A program made the position numbers and the translations under genes. The notes under the pieces were generated by a model. The model saw only the letters and a list, made by a program, of their open reading frames with translations, did no database searches and was not told where the DNA came from. A DNA stretch of 64,000 nucleotides from Pinus tabuliformis (lineage: Eukaryota > Streptophyta > Pinopsida > Pinales > Pinaceae), in the NCBI GenBank assembly GCA_031772625.1, contig CM062814.1:366331750-366395749 (forward strand). The letters run 5' to 3'. Of the stretch, positions 46,440 through 57,720 are shown piece by piece (the first letter of the stretch is position 1; each line of letters begins with the position of its first letter).

Positions 46440-47010
46440 CTTCTCTCTCTTCCCACCGACCGTGGTTTGGCCTTACCCTATCGAAAAAGGACAGGTGTTT
46501 GCACTTTTGTTGTTAGCATATTATCAACATGTGAATGTTTTGGAAGAAAATTATAAGAGGTTGGCCAATTAAATCGATGCACATCGACAATCAAAGAGAG
46601 GATTTGTGCTACTTTACACTGGCTTCACCACGTATGACATAGAAATCACACTCATCCCCTTCACTGTGGTTTCAGTGCATGCTACCACAATCCCGTCTCC
46701 GAAGAAACCTTTAGGATGTTGAGGCTGAATTCTCTTTCGAACATTCATGCTAAAGAGAAGTTTGATGGCCCACACACTCAGAAGGTCCATGGATCTGATC
46801 CAACATCTCTGGAAATGAGCGAAGATCATATCAAGGGACATGCATTTACAGGTCAAATCCCTAGAAAAATTTTTCTTAAGCATATGGATTTATTAACAAT
46901 TGTAAACCATCTTAATCGCTCCCTTAATTTACAAAAATCCTAGACCTGTTTCAATTTGGGATGTGAGTATTCAACCCAAGGTGGACACCTAGGGTGAAGC
47001 AAATGCCTCC
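46440..47010 (-). pseudogene. BAHD acyltransferase pseudogene, C-terminal part
   Basis: Reading from 47010 downwards gives PRCPPWVEYSHPKLKQV, later KCMSLDMIFAHFQRCW, KLLFSMNVRKRIQPQHPKGF, FGDGIVVACTET and MSYVVKPVQ. This is the order of BAHD enzymes, which move acyl groups from CoA thioesters to alcohols or amines. Near 46472-46489 the motif slot of DFGWG reads LFR-stop-GKA, so the motif is decayed. Several stops and frame changes occur. The part upstream of PRCPP has been separated by the Gag-G insertion and lies at 52389-52972. Confidence 0.82.
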
Positions 47011-47014
47011 ATCA

Positions 47015-48620
47015 TATCTTATCCAGATCTTTTACTTCATGGATGCATACATAATTGCATTTAAAAGAGCATGTAACGAGGTAACATAGACACATGAAAA
47101 GAAGTGGAAATCAAAAGCAACATGAGATGAAATCCAAAAGATGATTTAATTACGAAGTTCACCTAGTGTGGGCTATGTCTCCGAGCCCTGTTGAATGTGG
47201 GGGGGGGTCATCATTCATTAAATGGAAGAAGAAATAAATTAGAATCAAATTTACAGAAATAAACCTTATACCTCCATTTTCCATAATTAACTCAAAAATC
47301 AAATCTTAGTTCCAGAAACATACATCATCGTTGGATTCGTGGCACGAAATCGTGTCAAACAACTATAAACTTGGGCCCTTTCTGACACCGGAGAAATATG
47401 GACCCTCGGGTATCTCAAAGATTGCCCCAAAGATTCCTTCGTAGAGATGGGAAAAAATGCGCTACTCTGATGAAAATTCTAAGCACACCACTGCGATTCT
47501 TGTGAAATTCTAAAAAAAATGACTATAAAGTTGACATCTTTCTGCCTCTGTCAAAAATCAACCTCCAAGGGAATATTTTAGATTCCTCAAGATTCTTTAA
47601 AGATTTCTCATTTCGGACCACCTAAAATTCTGCTTCTCATGTGAGGAAATGAACCACACCATCATGTTCCCTATGAAATTCTAGTTCATTTGAGTATAAA
47701 TTTGCCATGAATTTAACACTGTGGAAAATCACCCTCCATGGAATCTTTTAGATTCGTCACTGTTGCATGGAATATTCCAAGGGATGTTCCCTTGGAATAT
47801 TCTCATGTCAAAAAACATGCCCGACCTAGCACATTTCTACCTCAATTAGTGGTTCCACCCCGCCTTCGCTTCCTCTCCTATGGGCTAATGAATTAACTCG
47901 GTTTATAAACACCTTGGTGGGCGGACAATATAGGGAAAGCCCATTTGGGACTATGTCTAGCTCATTTACCTTGGACGGTGGAGGTCCCCGGGTTAAGCGC
48001 GTGCACCTCCCCTAAATAATAAGCATTTTTTATTTTTTTGGGCACGTTTTGTTAAACTGTAGGCATGTCGTTTGAATCGGGAGGTGGTCGATGTTGATTT
48101 AACCATTGGAAAGGGTTTCTGATAGGTGGTTAGAGCTTTGTGTGTTGTGTTATGGTATGGGGCCATGGGTGGGGACTCAGGTCAGTTGTGGGCCCCGACA
48201 CAATTATTAAATATATATGATAATGACCTTTAGTGAGGGTGGCAGGGGTGGTAGCCTGCCACCCCAACTCTTATATTTATATTTTTTTTTATATTAATAG
48301 TTAAAATTTCGGTGGAAATTTTAAAGGGTCACTAGAAAAATTAAAGAGGCGACCAATTCACCCGTTCCAATCATCAGATTCTGTGCACCAACCGTTTTCC
48401 AAATTTGTTGCCTCGTTAGTCACTACCATTGGGCTTAGTTTGACCAGAAATTTGACCAACTATATCATGAGCATACAAATTTGGATTTGAGTGTCATCCA
48501 CACCGTTGGAATTAGGGCGATGAGAACTACAATGAGCTCCTAGTTTGACTTCAATCCAAACACTTTTATTTTTTAGCTTTTCCAAGACCACTTCTAAATT
48601 CTGAGTTCTTCTCAAGCCAC
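47015..48620 (-). repeat. Gag-G 3' LTR
   Basis: It matches the 5' LTR from TTATCCAGAT (about 47024) to CCACTTCTAAATTCTGAG (about 48605). It contains about 230 extra bases (roughly 48130-48355) absent from the partner. These include GGGTGGCAGGGGTGGTAGCC and may be a later insertion. Confidence 0.75.
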
Positions 48621-49086
48621 CTAGATCATTCTTCCTCACTGAGGATATTTTGGTCCTCCAAAAGCATGAACATAATATGCAACTGCATGTGTCTGTGTCA
48701 AGCCATAATTACAACATCTGTATTCCATGCGAATCTCGTACATTCTTTGCAATCACATACATAACCACACATGACTCAAACAACCCCATACTTGCCAAGA
48801 GTTTATAGCACACACTCTTTGGTCAAGTTTATATCATAATAGAAACCAATACCCCAACTATCAACAAATGGTCAAAAACATCATTTTTTTAAGTGATGGA
48901 AAACACATCATCATTTTTACAATTATTCGCAACACATGGTTTGCAAAATGTGGCCATGACAACCTACCATATCTAGTAAAACCATCTCTTACTCAACAAA
49001 ATGAACCACCAGGAATGTGGTGGATTCCCTTGTTGAACATCTTCAACAATTGGTTTCTTTAACGATGCTTCATGGGCATGGAGTAT
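48621..49086 (-). other. Gag-G 3' internal region
   Basis: Non-coding, or too degraded to assign. A short CSYCNEDGH motif near 49125 just upstream resembles a half zinc knuckle. Confidence 0.4.
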
Positions 49087-49401
49087 CTAATACACGACTC
49101 TCTGGTGTCCATCCTCATTGCAGTAACTACAATGATCCTTCCTCCTCCAAAATTTTTGGACCATCGAAAAACGCTCATTCTTGGTGCGCCTATAATAATT
49201 TCCCATGGAATCCTCACTATCACTACAACATGATGAGTTTCTCCCATCATTCTTCATTGGTTGGTCAGTGGTTGTCTTGGAGAATTCTCCAACCTCTTTT
49301 GTAACATACCCAAGTCCTGGATAATGACGGAATTCCTCCACTTTGATGGGATTCACAATGACCTCGCCATTAATGTCGAGGCCCTTCCCTTGATAGCCCA
49401 T
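49087..49401 (-). pseudogene. Gag-G G-patch-like segment
   Basis: An open frame of 104 codons starts MGYQGKGLDINGEVIVNPI and continues PGLGYV. This is the glycine pattern of a G-patch, a nucleic-acid-binding motif found at the end of protease regions in some plant Ty3 elements. It ends with CSYCNEDGHQ, a partial zinc knuckle. It may be the remnant of a lost protease-pol junction or a retained RNA-binding module. Confidence 0.65.
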
Positions 49402-49699
49402 CTTCTTTAACTATTTTGATCCAATTCCTGTATTATGTTTCTCAAAAGAACTGAAATCATGGTCATAAAAAGTACATGAAATTAAAGAATCACTTTTTGC
49501 CTCAAGCTAGTTATGCTGCAACTTTTACAAGGCCTACTCCTTGGCTTGTAATTGATGTTGCAACCTTTTTTTCTCCTTCTCTGCTTCTTGTAGGAGTCAT
49601 CTTAGTTCAACATTCTCTTCTTGAATTCTTTGGTTGACCTCTTTGAGTTCTTGGAGCCATGCCCCATTTGGTTCCCTTTTCATTTTTGGCACAACATCT

Positions 49700-50900
49700 A
49701 CTAAAATCTTCGTCTCATCTCCCTAAGTGGAACCCAAGTTGATAGGTCCATGTTCTACAATCCCAAGAACTGCAATCTTCATTTCATCACCGGATTCCAA
49801 TCCTAGTTCAATTGGTTCAACACCTACAAACCCCATAGATGTGATCCTCTCATCATCCTCTGATTCAGCTTCTTGGTCTTGCTTCACAGTTGAAACTGTC
49901 TTCTGCTTCTCCTTTTTGTCATTCTTCTTATGCCTCAATTCTGAATGTATTTTCCAACAATTCTCCTCATGATGCCCTTCTTTCTCACAATGAGTACAAT
50001 AGGTTCTTTCTTCTCTTCTCTTAGTTTTTGCTTCCCTCTTTGGGTGGTAATATTTCTCATGCTTCTCCCTGCTTTCAATATGTGCAACCTCCACACTAGC
50101 TTCATTAAGAGACTTAGGTTCAAATAATAAAAATAAATTATGTAAATAACTATGCAAAAAGCCAATATATTTCATCAACGTCTCATAAGTGTCTAGTCAA
50201 ACATTCAATGCTAATGCTTGTTTTCTAAACTCCTCTGTAAGATTCTAAATAATTTGACCTTCACTTTGTTCAAATATTTCCATTCCATCATAGCCTTTTG
50301 TCTACAACCCAATGGGTAAAATTGTCCTCTTAAAGCAAAAATGAACTCAGACAAAGATGAAAGAATTTTATGACTACTCTTACCATCGTTTTGCAACTTG
50401 TCTTCCCACAAAACAAGAACACTACCACTCAATCGAAGGGATGGTAGTTGGATCTTGGCTTCATCCTCTTTGATTTTTTGTATGCGGAAATATACTTCAA
50501 CTTGTCTCATCTAGTTATTTAGCCTTTCTGCAGTAGACTCTCCACTAAATACAGGTAAATCAAACTTGACATCCAACTTGGAAAATGTATTTTTAGATGC
50601 ATTCCTACGATGTCTACTAGAATTATGAGAAGAGGAAGAAGAATAACTTTCACTTGAGGATGAAGAGGGAGGGAGCTCTTCTCCTCCCCCTTCATGATTT
50701 ACCTAAGTATGATCATCTAGTTCTTTCTTCTTATGCTTGATTGTCTTCTCATATTCTGTAAACAACTTGTCAACTTTCTCTGCCATGGTGAAGAATATCT
50801 TGCGATAATTTTTATGTTCCTCCAATCGAGCTTCTTCATCTACCATGTTCTATCTTTGTGTTGCATGCCTTGCTTCTGAATCAAAGGAATTTATTTTTCC
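49700..50900 (-). pseudogene. Gag-G gag
   Basis: From about 50850 the frame shows a heptad-like N-terminus (MAEKVDKLFTEYEKTIKHKK), a Ser-rich linker, then FDLPVFSGESTAERLNN and MRQVEVYFRIQKIKEDEAKI (50510). WEDKLQNDGKSSHKILSSL and LRGQFYPLG complete the retrotransposon gag capsid. A second frame at 49723-50178 gives the knuckle CTHCEKEGHHEENC (CX2CX4HX4C) within a Lys/Glu-rich region. Stops near 50205 and 50510 and one frame change interrupt it. This is the only structural protein of the element. Confidence 0.85.
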
Positions 50901-50961
50901 TTCTCATCTTTGGATATTTTTCTTGGTTAGCATTCACTCATGCAACTCACATCAAGAAGAC

Positions 50962-50976
50962 CTGCTCTAATAACAA
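50962..50976 (-). other. Gag-G diverged primer-binding site
   Basis: The minus strand reads TGTTATTAGAGCAGG next to the 5' LTR end. This resembles TGGTATCAGAGC with two or three changes. Confidence 0.6.
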
Positions 50977-52387
50977 ACTTTACCCAGATATTTTACTTCA
51001 TGGACGCATACATAATTGCATTTAAAAGAGAATGTAACCAAGTAACATAGACACATGAAAATAAATGGAAATCAAAAGAAACATGAGATCAAATGCACAA
51101 GATGATTTGATTATAGAGTTCACCCAACATGGGCTACATCTCTTGGCCTTGGTCAATGTGGGGGTGGGGGGGGGGTGTCTTTCATAAAATGGCAGCAGAA
51201 ATAAATTACAATCATCTTTACATAAATGACCCTTATACCTCCATTTCCAGGAATGCATTGAAAATGAAAATATCATCTACAAAAACAGACATCATTGTTT
51301 GATATGTAGCACAAAATCATGTCAAACAACTATAAACTTGGCCCCTTTCTCACATTGTCGAAATCTGGACCCTTGGGAATCTTGAAGATTCCCCCAAAGA
51401 TTCCTTCCTGGATATGGGCGAAAAATTCGGTGCTCGGATGAAAATTCTAAGCACACTGGTGCACCTCCTACAAACTTCTGAGAAACTTAACTATAAAGTC
51501 GACAACTTTCCACCTTTGTCAAAAATCAGTCTCAAAGGGAATTTTTTAGATTCCTTAAGATTCTGTAAATATTCTTCACTATTGAGCACCTAGAATTCTT
51601 CTCCTCAGATGAGGAAATGGACCACACCGTCATGTTCCCTGCGAAATTCTAGTTCTTTTAAGTATAAAGTTGACATGAATTGGACACTATAAAAAATTAC
51701 CCTTCAGGGAATCTTTTAGATTCCTCACTGTTGCATGAAATATTTTGTACAATATTCTAGGGAATATTCCCGTGGAATATTTTTCCCTTAAAAATTGTGC
51801 CTGACATGGTGCAGTTCTGCCTCAGTTCCTGATTCTGCTTGACCTTCACTTCCTCTGCTCCGCACCAATGAATTAACTCAATTTATAAACACCTTGGTGG
51901 ATAGAGAATATAAGGAAAGCCCATTTGGGCATATGTCTAGGTTGTTTGGCTTGGAGGGTGGAGGTCCTGGGGTCATGTCCACAAACCTCCCCCAAATAAC
52001 ACGTGTTTTTTAATTTTTTAGGGTGTGTTTTCTTAAACCATTGGCGCATGGTCTAGATAAGGAGACGATCAACATTGTTTAACCATTGGTGAGGGCTGCA
52101 AATTTGTAACAAAATTTCCTGCTCTAACCACTGAATTCCATTCACCGACCCTTTACCAATTTGTTTCCTCGTTAGTGACTACCACTATGCCAAGTTTGAC
52201 CGAAACTTTGACCTGCTATATCTTGAGCATATGAACTCATATATTAGTTTCGTTCACGCCATTGGATTTAGGACAATGAGCGATATGATTTGGTCTTGGT
52301 TTGACATCAATCCAATAACTTTGATTTTTGAGCTTTTCCAAGGCCACTTCTGAATTTTGAGCATTTCTAGAGTGATGTGGATCAACA
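50977..52387 (-). repeat. Gag-G 5' LTR
   Basis: It is about 1.4 kb. On the minus strand the likely start is TGTTGATCCACATC, next to the BAHD sequence for LAHPM. It carries a G-rich run near 51160-51176, like its partner near 47200. Confidence 0.75.
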
Positions 52388-52388
52388 T

Positions 52389-52972
52389 AGGATGAGCTAA
52401 AACCATGGTTCCCTCTCTATCTATCTCCACCCATGCATGTAGAAATTGTAAACTTCCCAGCCCATCATGCAAGTAGTGTCTAAATCCCACACAGAAAACA
52501 AACCCTCCAGATCTCAGTCGCATGACCTACAGTGACAAATGAATGTTACAGATCATTCACATACATATATACACTTAGTTGTTTCTTGAATAGGAGACAA
52601 ATTTACCTAAACCACCCATGGTGGAATTCCCACAAAGTTACCAACATTGACCTTATACAGTAGCTTCTTCCAAGTCTCGCAAGACTTCTGACGCTACGGA
52701 ATTTTTCGATAGTCAAATTCATAGAAGCTTGAACAAATACAACCCCTTCTCCATTGCAGATGAACTCTAACCTACCATTTTTCTTGTTTTTCAAGTCACA
52801 TGATCTTCTTCAACTTCCTAAACAAAGGATAATAGGAAACCAAGACTTTGGCGAGTGCTTTTTTGGCATTACCATGCGCATCTCGAGAGGGAATAGAACC
52901 CTAGAATCTGAGCATGGTAATGAGACAATACTAGTTTGCTTTGGTCATTCAGTATGTTGAATGAAATGGTAC
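52389..52972 (-). pseudogene. BAHD acyltransferase pseudogene, N-terminal part with intron
   Basis: One exon (52609-52972) follows a TTGTAG acceptor and reads TISFNILNDQSKLVLSHYHA, ALAKVLVSYYPLFRKLKK, GRLEFICNGEGVVFVQASMN and LLYKVNVGNFVGIPPWVV across frame changes. It ends at a stop codon in place of Gln, directly before GTAAAT. The 82-bp intron (52527-52608) ends CTGTAG. The next exon reads RSGGFVFCVGFRHYLHDGLG, with the catalytic HXXXD motif intact (HYLHD, 52464-52478), then FLHAWVEIDREG and LAHPM. There the Gag-G LTR interrupts it. The first exon with the start codon was not recognised upstream of 52972. Confidence 0.87.
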
Positions 52973-55551
52973 CTACAATACACAAAATAAAGACCAAGCT
53001 CCATTTATTTATGATAACATGGGGAACTAAGCTATAGTTTTCCACTTTGTGACCTTATAGTAGTAGTCCACTCACCCGAACCACAAACAAGGTTCATTAT
53101 GGATATTGCTCGATTAGGGATTATAATGTAAGTAATATGGTAGGTTTGAGAGTTTAATGGAGATGCCAGGTGGGCCTCACACAAGGACATCCCTTGCATG
53201 AGGTCCATATGCATGTTCTTTTATTTAATATTTCCTTTTAAATTAATATTTTCGCATTTTACCAGTAAAAAATGGAGAGTCGTTACTCTCTATGTTTTCT
53301 TCCTAGCTAAATTTAGATGAAACAATGATGGTAAATTAGGTTGAGTGAAGCTAATGTTTTGTTAAAGTCTTTCATGAGCTCTATGAAGAAGATGTAAGAC
53401 CCACCGTCTAAAAGAAACTAGTAGTTGTTTTCCTACTTGTCACTTGAAATCTTGAAGTAACTATTGGTGGTCATTTTTCACAACTTTCTCTTGGACATAC
53501 ACGTGGGAAGTTCATATGAAGTTTTGGATAATAATGTTTTATTACCTTTTCATTTATAGAAAAAACAAAATCAATTTAAAAAAGATATTTTTTAATTTGT
53601 TTAATATGTTTTCAATTATACAGCGATTAAATTTTGAATAAATAAATTTAAAGTATAAATTAAAATAAATAAATAAAATTAAAGGTATAAAATAGATTAT
53701 AGACCCATATTGATATTTATAAACTAGTGTGGATATTATATATAATGTCTGATAAGAGAGTTTAAAAGAAAGAAAGAAATAAAAGATGTTATTTTTATCT
53801 TTTGTATTATTTCTTTAAGTTAATTTATATAGTGATTTCGTTGATTATATAATATTTGAATTTTAAATAAAAAATTAAATGTAAATTAAAGTGATTAAAT
53901 TATAAATTAAGATAAATTATAAATTAATATTACTTATATTATTGTATGTATATTTAGTAAATTTTAGTAATCAAATTATTATGTGGAAGTTGATTTATTG
54001 TTTCACAAATAAGGAAGTCTGACACATCATTTTTATGTATTTGTTTGTCAAAGACATTTTCAAGGAAAATATTGTCAACAAGTAAGGCAAAATCTCAAGG
54101 ATTTCATCTATGTAGAAGTTTATATATGTGTAATGTTTGGGTAGTTTTTATATCTTCATAAAATTATTGTTTTTAAATTGGTTATATTTATTATAAATTA
54201 TTGGTTAGTTAATAAGAAAACTTATTATAATGAGAATGTGGTTTGACACATTATTATTATCTAGTGGATTCAAAATATGATTATTATTATATAGTGGCCA
54301 AGAAGGTGCAATATATATTATTATTATATAGTGGCCAAGAAGGTGCAATATATACTCCTATCCATTTTTTCTCTCTCTTAAGTTGTTAATCAATTACTTC
54401 CCATCATACTTTAAGTCAATCTTTACATACTTATCAAAATATACCTCTGATCATTATTTATATAGGAGTAAATTTCTAAATGTGTAGACATCTCATTTTG
54501 TCAGTTCCTTCCAAATCAAGACTATAAGATTTGATTTGCCTATTAACCATTATTAATTTAGCATTAACCAATGCAAATTATATTTTTTTGAATTCTTTTA
54601 GAGCATAATTTCTATGAAACAATTATTTTAAATAAATTGTTAATTTTACATTCAATATATTTCATATATTAAAAAATTTACCCTCATCAATATTTATTTA
54701 ATAATTAATCTATTATTTCCCTCCCTTGCTTCAGGGGTATGCTAATTTATCTCTATGCCAAATCAATATTACCACCACGTACCACATTTAATGTTTTATT
54801 CCCATTCAGGTCAGATTTCGTTTGCGTGTATTAACGAATTGTCTATGTCCATTTAACAGTCTGCATGACACGTGCTTTATATCATAGGTTTGATGTAATG
54901 TAAAATGATAGTCTGTTTTATGTTTTTTTTTAATGTATCAAATAATTAATTTGTAATAATTTTAATTGTGTTGAATTACACAATCCACAAATTTATATTT
55001 AATTCAAAACAAATTTTATTTATATATAAAAATTAAACTACGCTATATAAGATTAGTTTATTAAAATTATATAAAATTAAAATAATTAAACTAGAAAAAC
55101 CATATTAAAAATATTAATGTAATTGATATAAGTTAAAGACTTCAATTATATCTACCATTGATAAATATATAATAATAGAAATGGTATTAAAAAAACTATT
55201 ACAATAAAAATATTATTATTTTCATTATAATTAATAATATATATTAAATATTATTTAATATTAAATGTAATTTATTATTATTTAATTTTAAATGATGTAA
55301 TATACATTAATTATTGAATAATGTTTATTTCATAATAGTAGTGATAATAATAAATAATTATAATAATCTTAGTAACAATAATTATTTTAAAATGATTATA
55401 GTAATCTTTAATTTTTAATTCATTATTAACTATTTCATCTTATTATTAATAATTATTATTAATAAACCATTATTAATTAGTTATTAAATATTAAATATTT
55501 GTTAATTATAAATTATTAATTATTAATTATGAATGAATGAATTAATTAATT
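52973..55551. other. AT-rich intergenic DNA
   Basis: No domain-bearing frame was found. A missing first BAHD exon could lie near 53000-53300 but is not recognisable. From about 54860 to 55550 the sequence is almost pure A/T with ATTAATTA and TTATTATT runs. Confidence 0.65.
54280..54352. repeat. Perfect short tandem duplication
   Basis: ATATAGTGGCCAAGAAGGTG followed by CAATATAT occurs twice with a period of about 36 bp and no mismatch seen, in contrast to the old repeats around it. Confidence 0.9.
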
Positions 55552-56093
55552 TGTCACAATGTGATGTTGGACCATGGTTGATCATAGTCGAATACTATTA
55601 AACCTGAGGGACTAATATTATAAACGTAAGATATATAAAGCCTAAGATATATATTATACAGTAAAATAAACATGGTTTACCATGGTTGATTTTCATACTG
55701 AGACAATCCTTGTCGCAATGTGACGTTGGACCATGGTTGACCATCCTTGACCAGAATTTCTTTTCAAATTAACATAATCTTTATCACAATGCGACATTGG
55801 ACCATGGTTGACAATGGTTGATTCTCACATTGAGACAATATTTGTCACAATGCGATGTTGGACCATGCTTGACCATGATTGATGTTATAAAACATAGTTG
55901 GCCATGCTTTATATTATAAACCTAAGGGAGTAATAAACCTTATGGATTAATACAAGAAACTGAAGGGATTATAAACCTAATGGAATAATATTAAACCATA
56001 GGAAGATGAACCCTTAGATTAATAATCTTAAGGGAATAATAAACCCAAGGGATAAAAATTATAAACCCTAAGATAAATATTATAAACCCTTAA
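55552..56093. repeat. Complex satellite-like array, left part
   Basis: Repeats of CACAATGYGAYRTTGGACCA, TGGTTGACCATGRTTGAT and TTCATATTGAGACAAT alternate with runs of ATTATAAACCCAAGGGA-like units. AAACCCTAA occurs near 56053. The array resumes at 57721 after an inserted solo LTR. Confidence 0.88.
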
Positions 56094-56098
56094 ATAAA

Positions 56099-57401
56099 TG
56101 GTGAGCCTTGGTATTGCACCAAGAGTGATGCAACTGCAAGGGCTTGTCAACTTTATTTATCAACCTAGGGTTTGCACAAACTTCAAGGTGACAATGTTAT
56201 ATGCATGTAAATCAATGTTCTATTTGTGTGAAATATGTGATAAGGAAACTAACACTATTATGTTTTTGTAGTAAAGGAAAATGAGGGTTTGTAGTGGCCT
56301 AGGAGCCTCCATTGATCATGAAGTCACAGTTGGGGTTCAACATCCTTCTAAACTAAGTCAAAGTTGCAGTAAGGATAAAAAATGGTGAAGGAAAATGCTG
56401 CTACAGGTGTGCTACAAAAGACTACTATAGGTGTCGTGTATTGCTACATGAGGTCTTGTAATGCTACAGGAGGGCTACCGAGAAGGTTTAAGAGATAAAA
56501 ATGATGGTTTCAGGGTATGGAAAAGGTGGATGGAGGTTGAGGTAAATGAGTGAAGGGTGGCCAAATCCCCTAGCCAAGCACAAAGCCTTTTAAGGGCCTA
56601 TTTTACACTAGGAGGGATGCTCTCAGTGACCCTAGGAAAATGTTCCCATGAAACATAATTTTTGGGACAAAATTTTGGGTTCACAAGAGAAGGTGAGGGA
56701 GTCAAAGATGGAGGTGGTGAAGGTGCCCTTATCTGTAGATTCAAATAACCCTGCAATCATCACATGTGTACAACCATTTATCATTGAGAAAATGAAACAA
56801 CTAGAAGTGGAAAATATGAGTTGAATTTGAATGTTATCTAATATATGTCATAAATCTGATCTAATCAATAAACCAACTCCTAAGCCGCAACAAGCACATT
56901 AAAAATAAGGTGACTAACACAAATATCCTTCCATGAAATCATAAACATAATACTTTTGGGTTGTGGTTGTAAATCCTTCTATTCATGCTCCCATGGGAGA
57001 GATGAAGTAGAGGTTGCAATCACAGAAATGAAAGAAACTAAACAATAGTTTGAAACTAAAAGAGATACAAATACACAAGAGAGACCTAATCCACTAGTTT
57101 GGGCCCAAACCCAAGATCCTCATCCCTATGGACTAACTCAATGATGAATCAACAAGCAGCTTCTCATTATCATTGAATCAAAGTCTAATAAATCAAATAA
57201 CAGTACAAATTTGTTGAGCTCAATATCTACAAGCTAAAAATAAAACTCAAATTCTCATGAGCTCTTCTACATGTTTATTTATATAAGAGGGTAGCTACTA
57301 GAAGCTCGGTAGAAAATAGGAATATCTTTCTCCTACAACTCAAGAATGGTGGATCATGTTCCTCATTACCTTCACTTACTTAGCTGCCAATGATCTCGAG
57401 C

Positions 57402-57440
<39 letters not shown>

Positions 57441-57715
57441 GTGATCTTGTGTTAATTAAGGGAGTTGAAGAGGTGGAAAACCCCCCAGATTCTCTCCTTG
57501 TTGTCTACTCCAAGCCCCAGAATTGAAATCATCTCAAAAATTGCTACGTTTCCTGCAATTAAACCATATTAGGCCACATGACATGACAAACATAATTTAT
57601 CCTTCTCACTAAGCATAGTATAACAAAAAATGTAAATAAATGTGAGAAAGAAATAGTTCTAAAGCTCGAGGATGGCACCATAACCCTTAAATGTACCTAT
57701 TGACGAGCCTCATCA
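56099..57715. repeat. Solo LTR or LTR-like unit with ATAAA duplication
   Basis: This 1617-bp unit begins TGGTGAGCC and ends GCCTCATCA. It is flanked by ATAAA on both sides (56094-56098 and 57716-57720) and cleanly splits the satellite array. It has no open frame with a domain and a (GA)n tract at 57406-57438. Structure and ends fit a solo LTR; orientation is unknown, and a non-coding TG/CA insertion of another kind is possible. Confidence 0.65.
57406..57438. repeat. (GA)n microsatellite
   Basis: About 16 uninterrupted GA units. Confidence 0.97.
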
Positions 57716-57720
57716 ATAAA

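Larger units (their letters stand above)
47012..52387 (-). mobile_element. Gag-G: gag-only LTR retrotransposon inserted in the BAHD pseudogene
   Basis: Two long direct repeats (about 47015-48620 and 50977-52387) share ACATAATTGCATTTAAAAGA, GTAACATAGACACATGAAAA and TAAACACCTTGGTGG over their whole length. Between them, on the minus strand, are a diverged primer site, gag, a CCHC knuckle and a G-patch-like segment, but no recognisable protease, RT or integrase in the 2.35-kb interior. This matches the terminal-repeat-with-gag class of non-autonomous elements. Exact LTR ends and a target duplication could not be fixed. The BAHD reading frame on both outer sides supports the borders. Confidence 0.82.
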
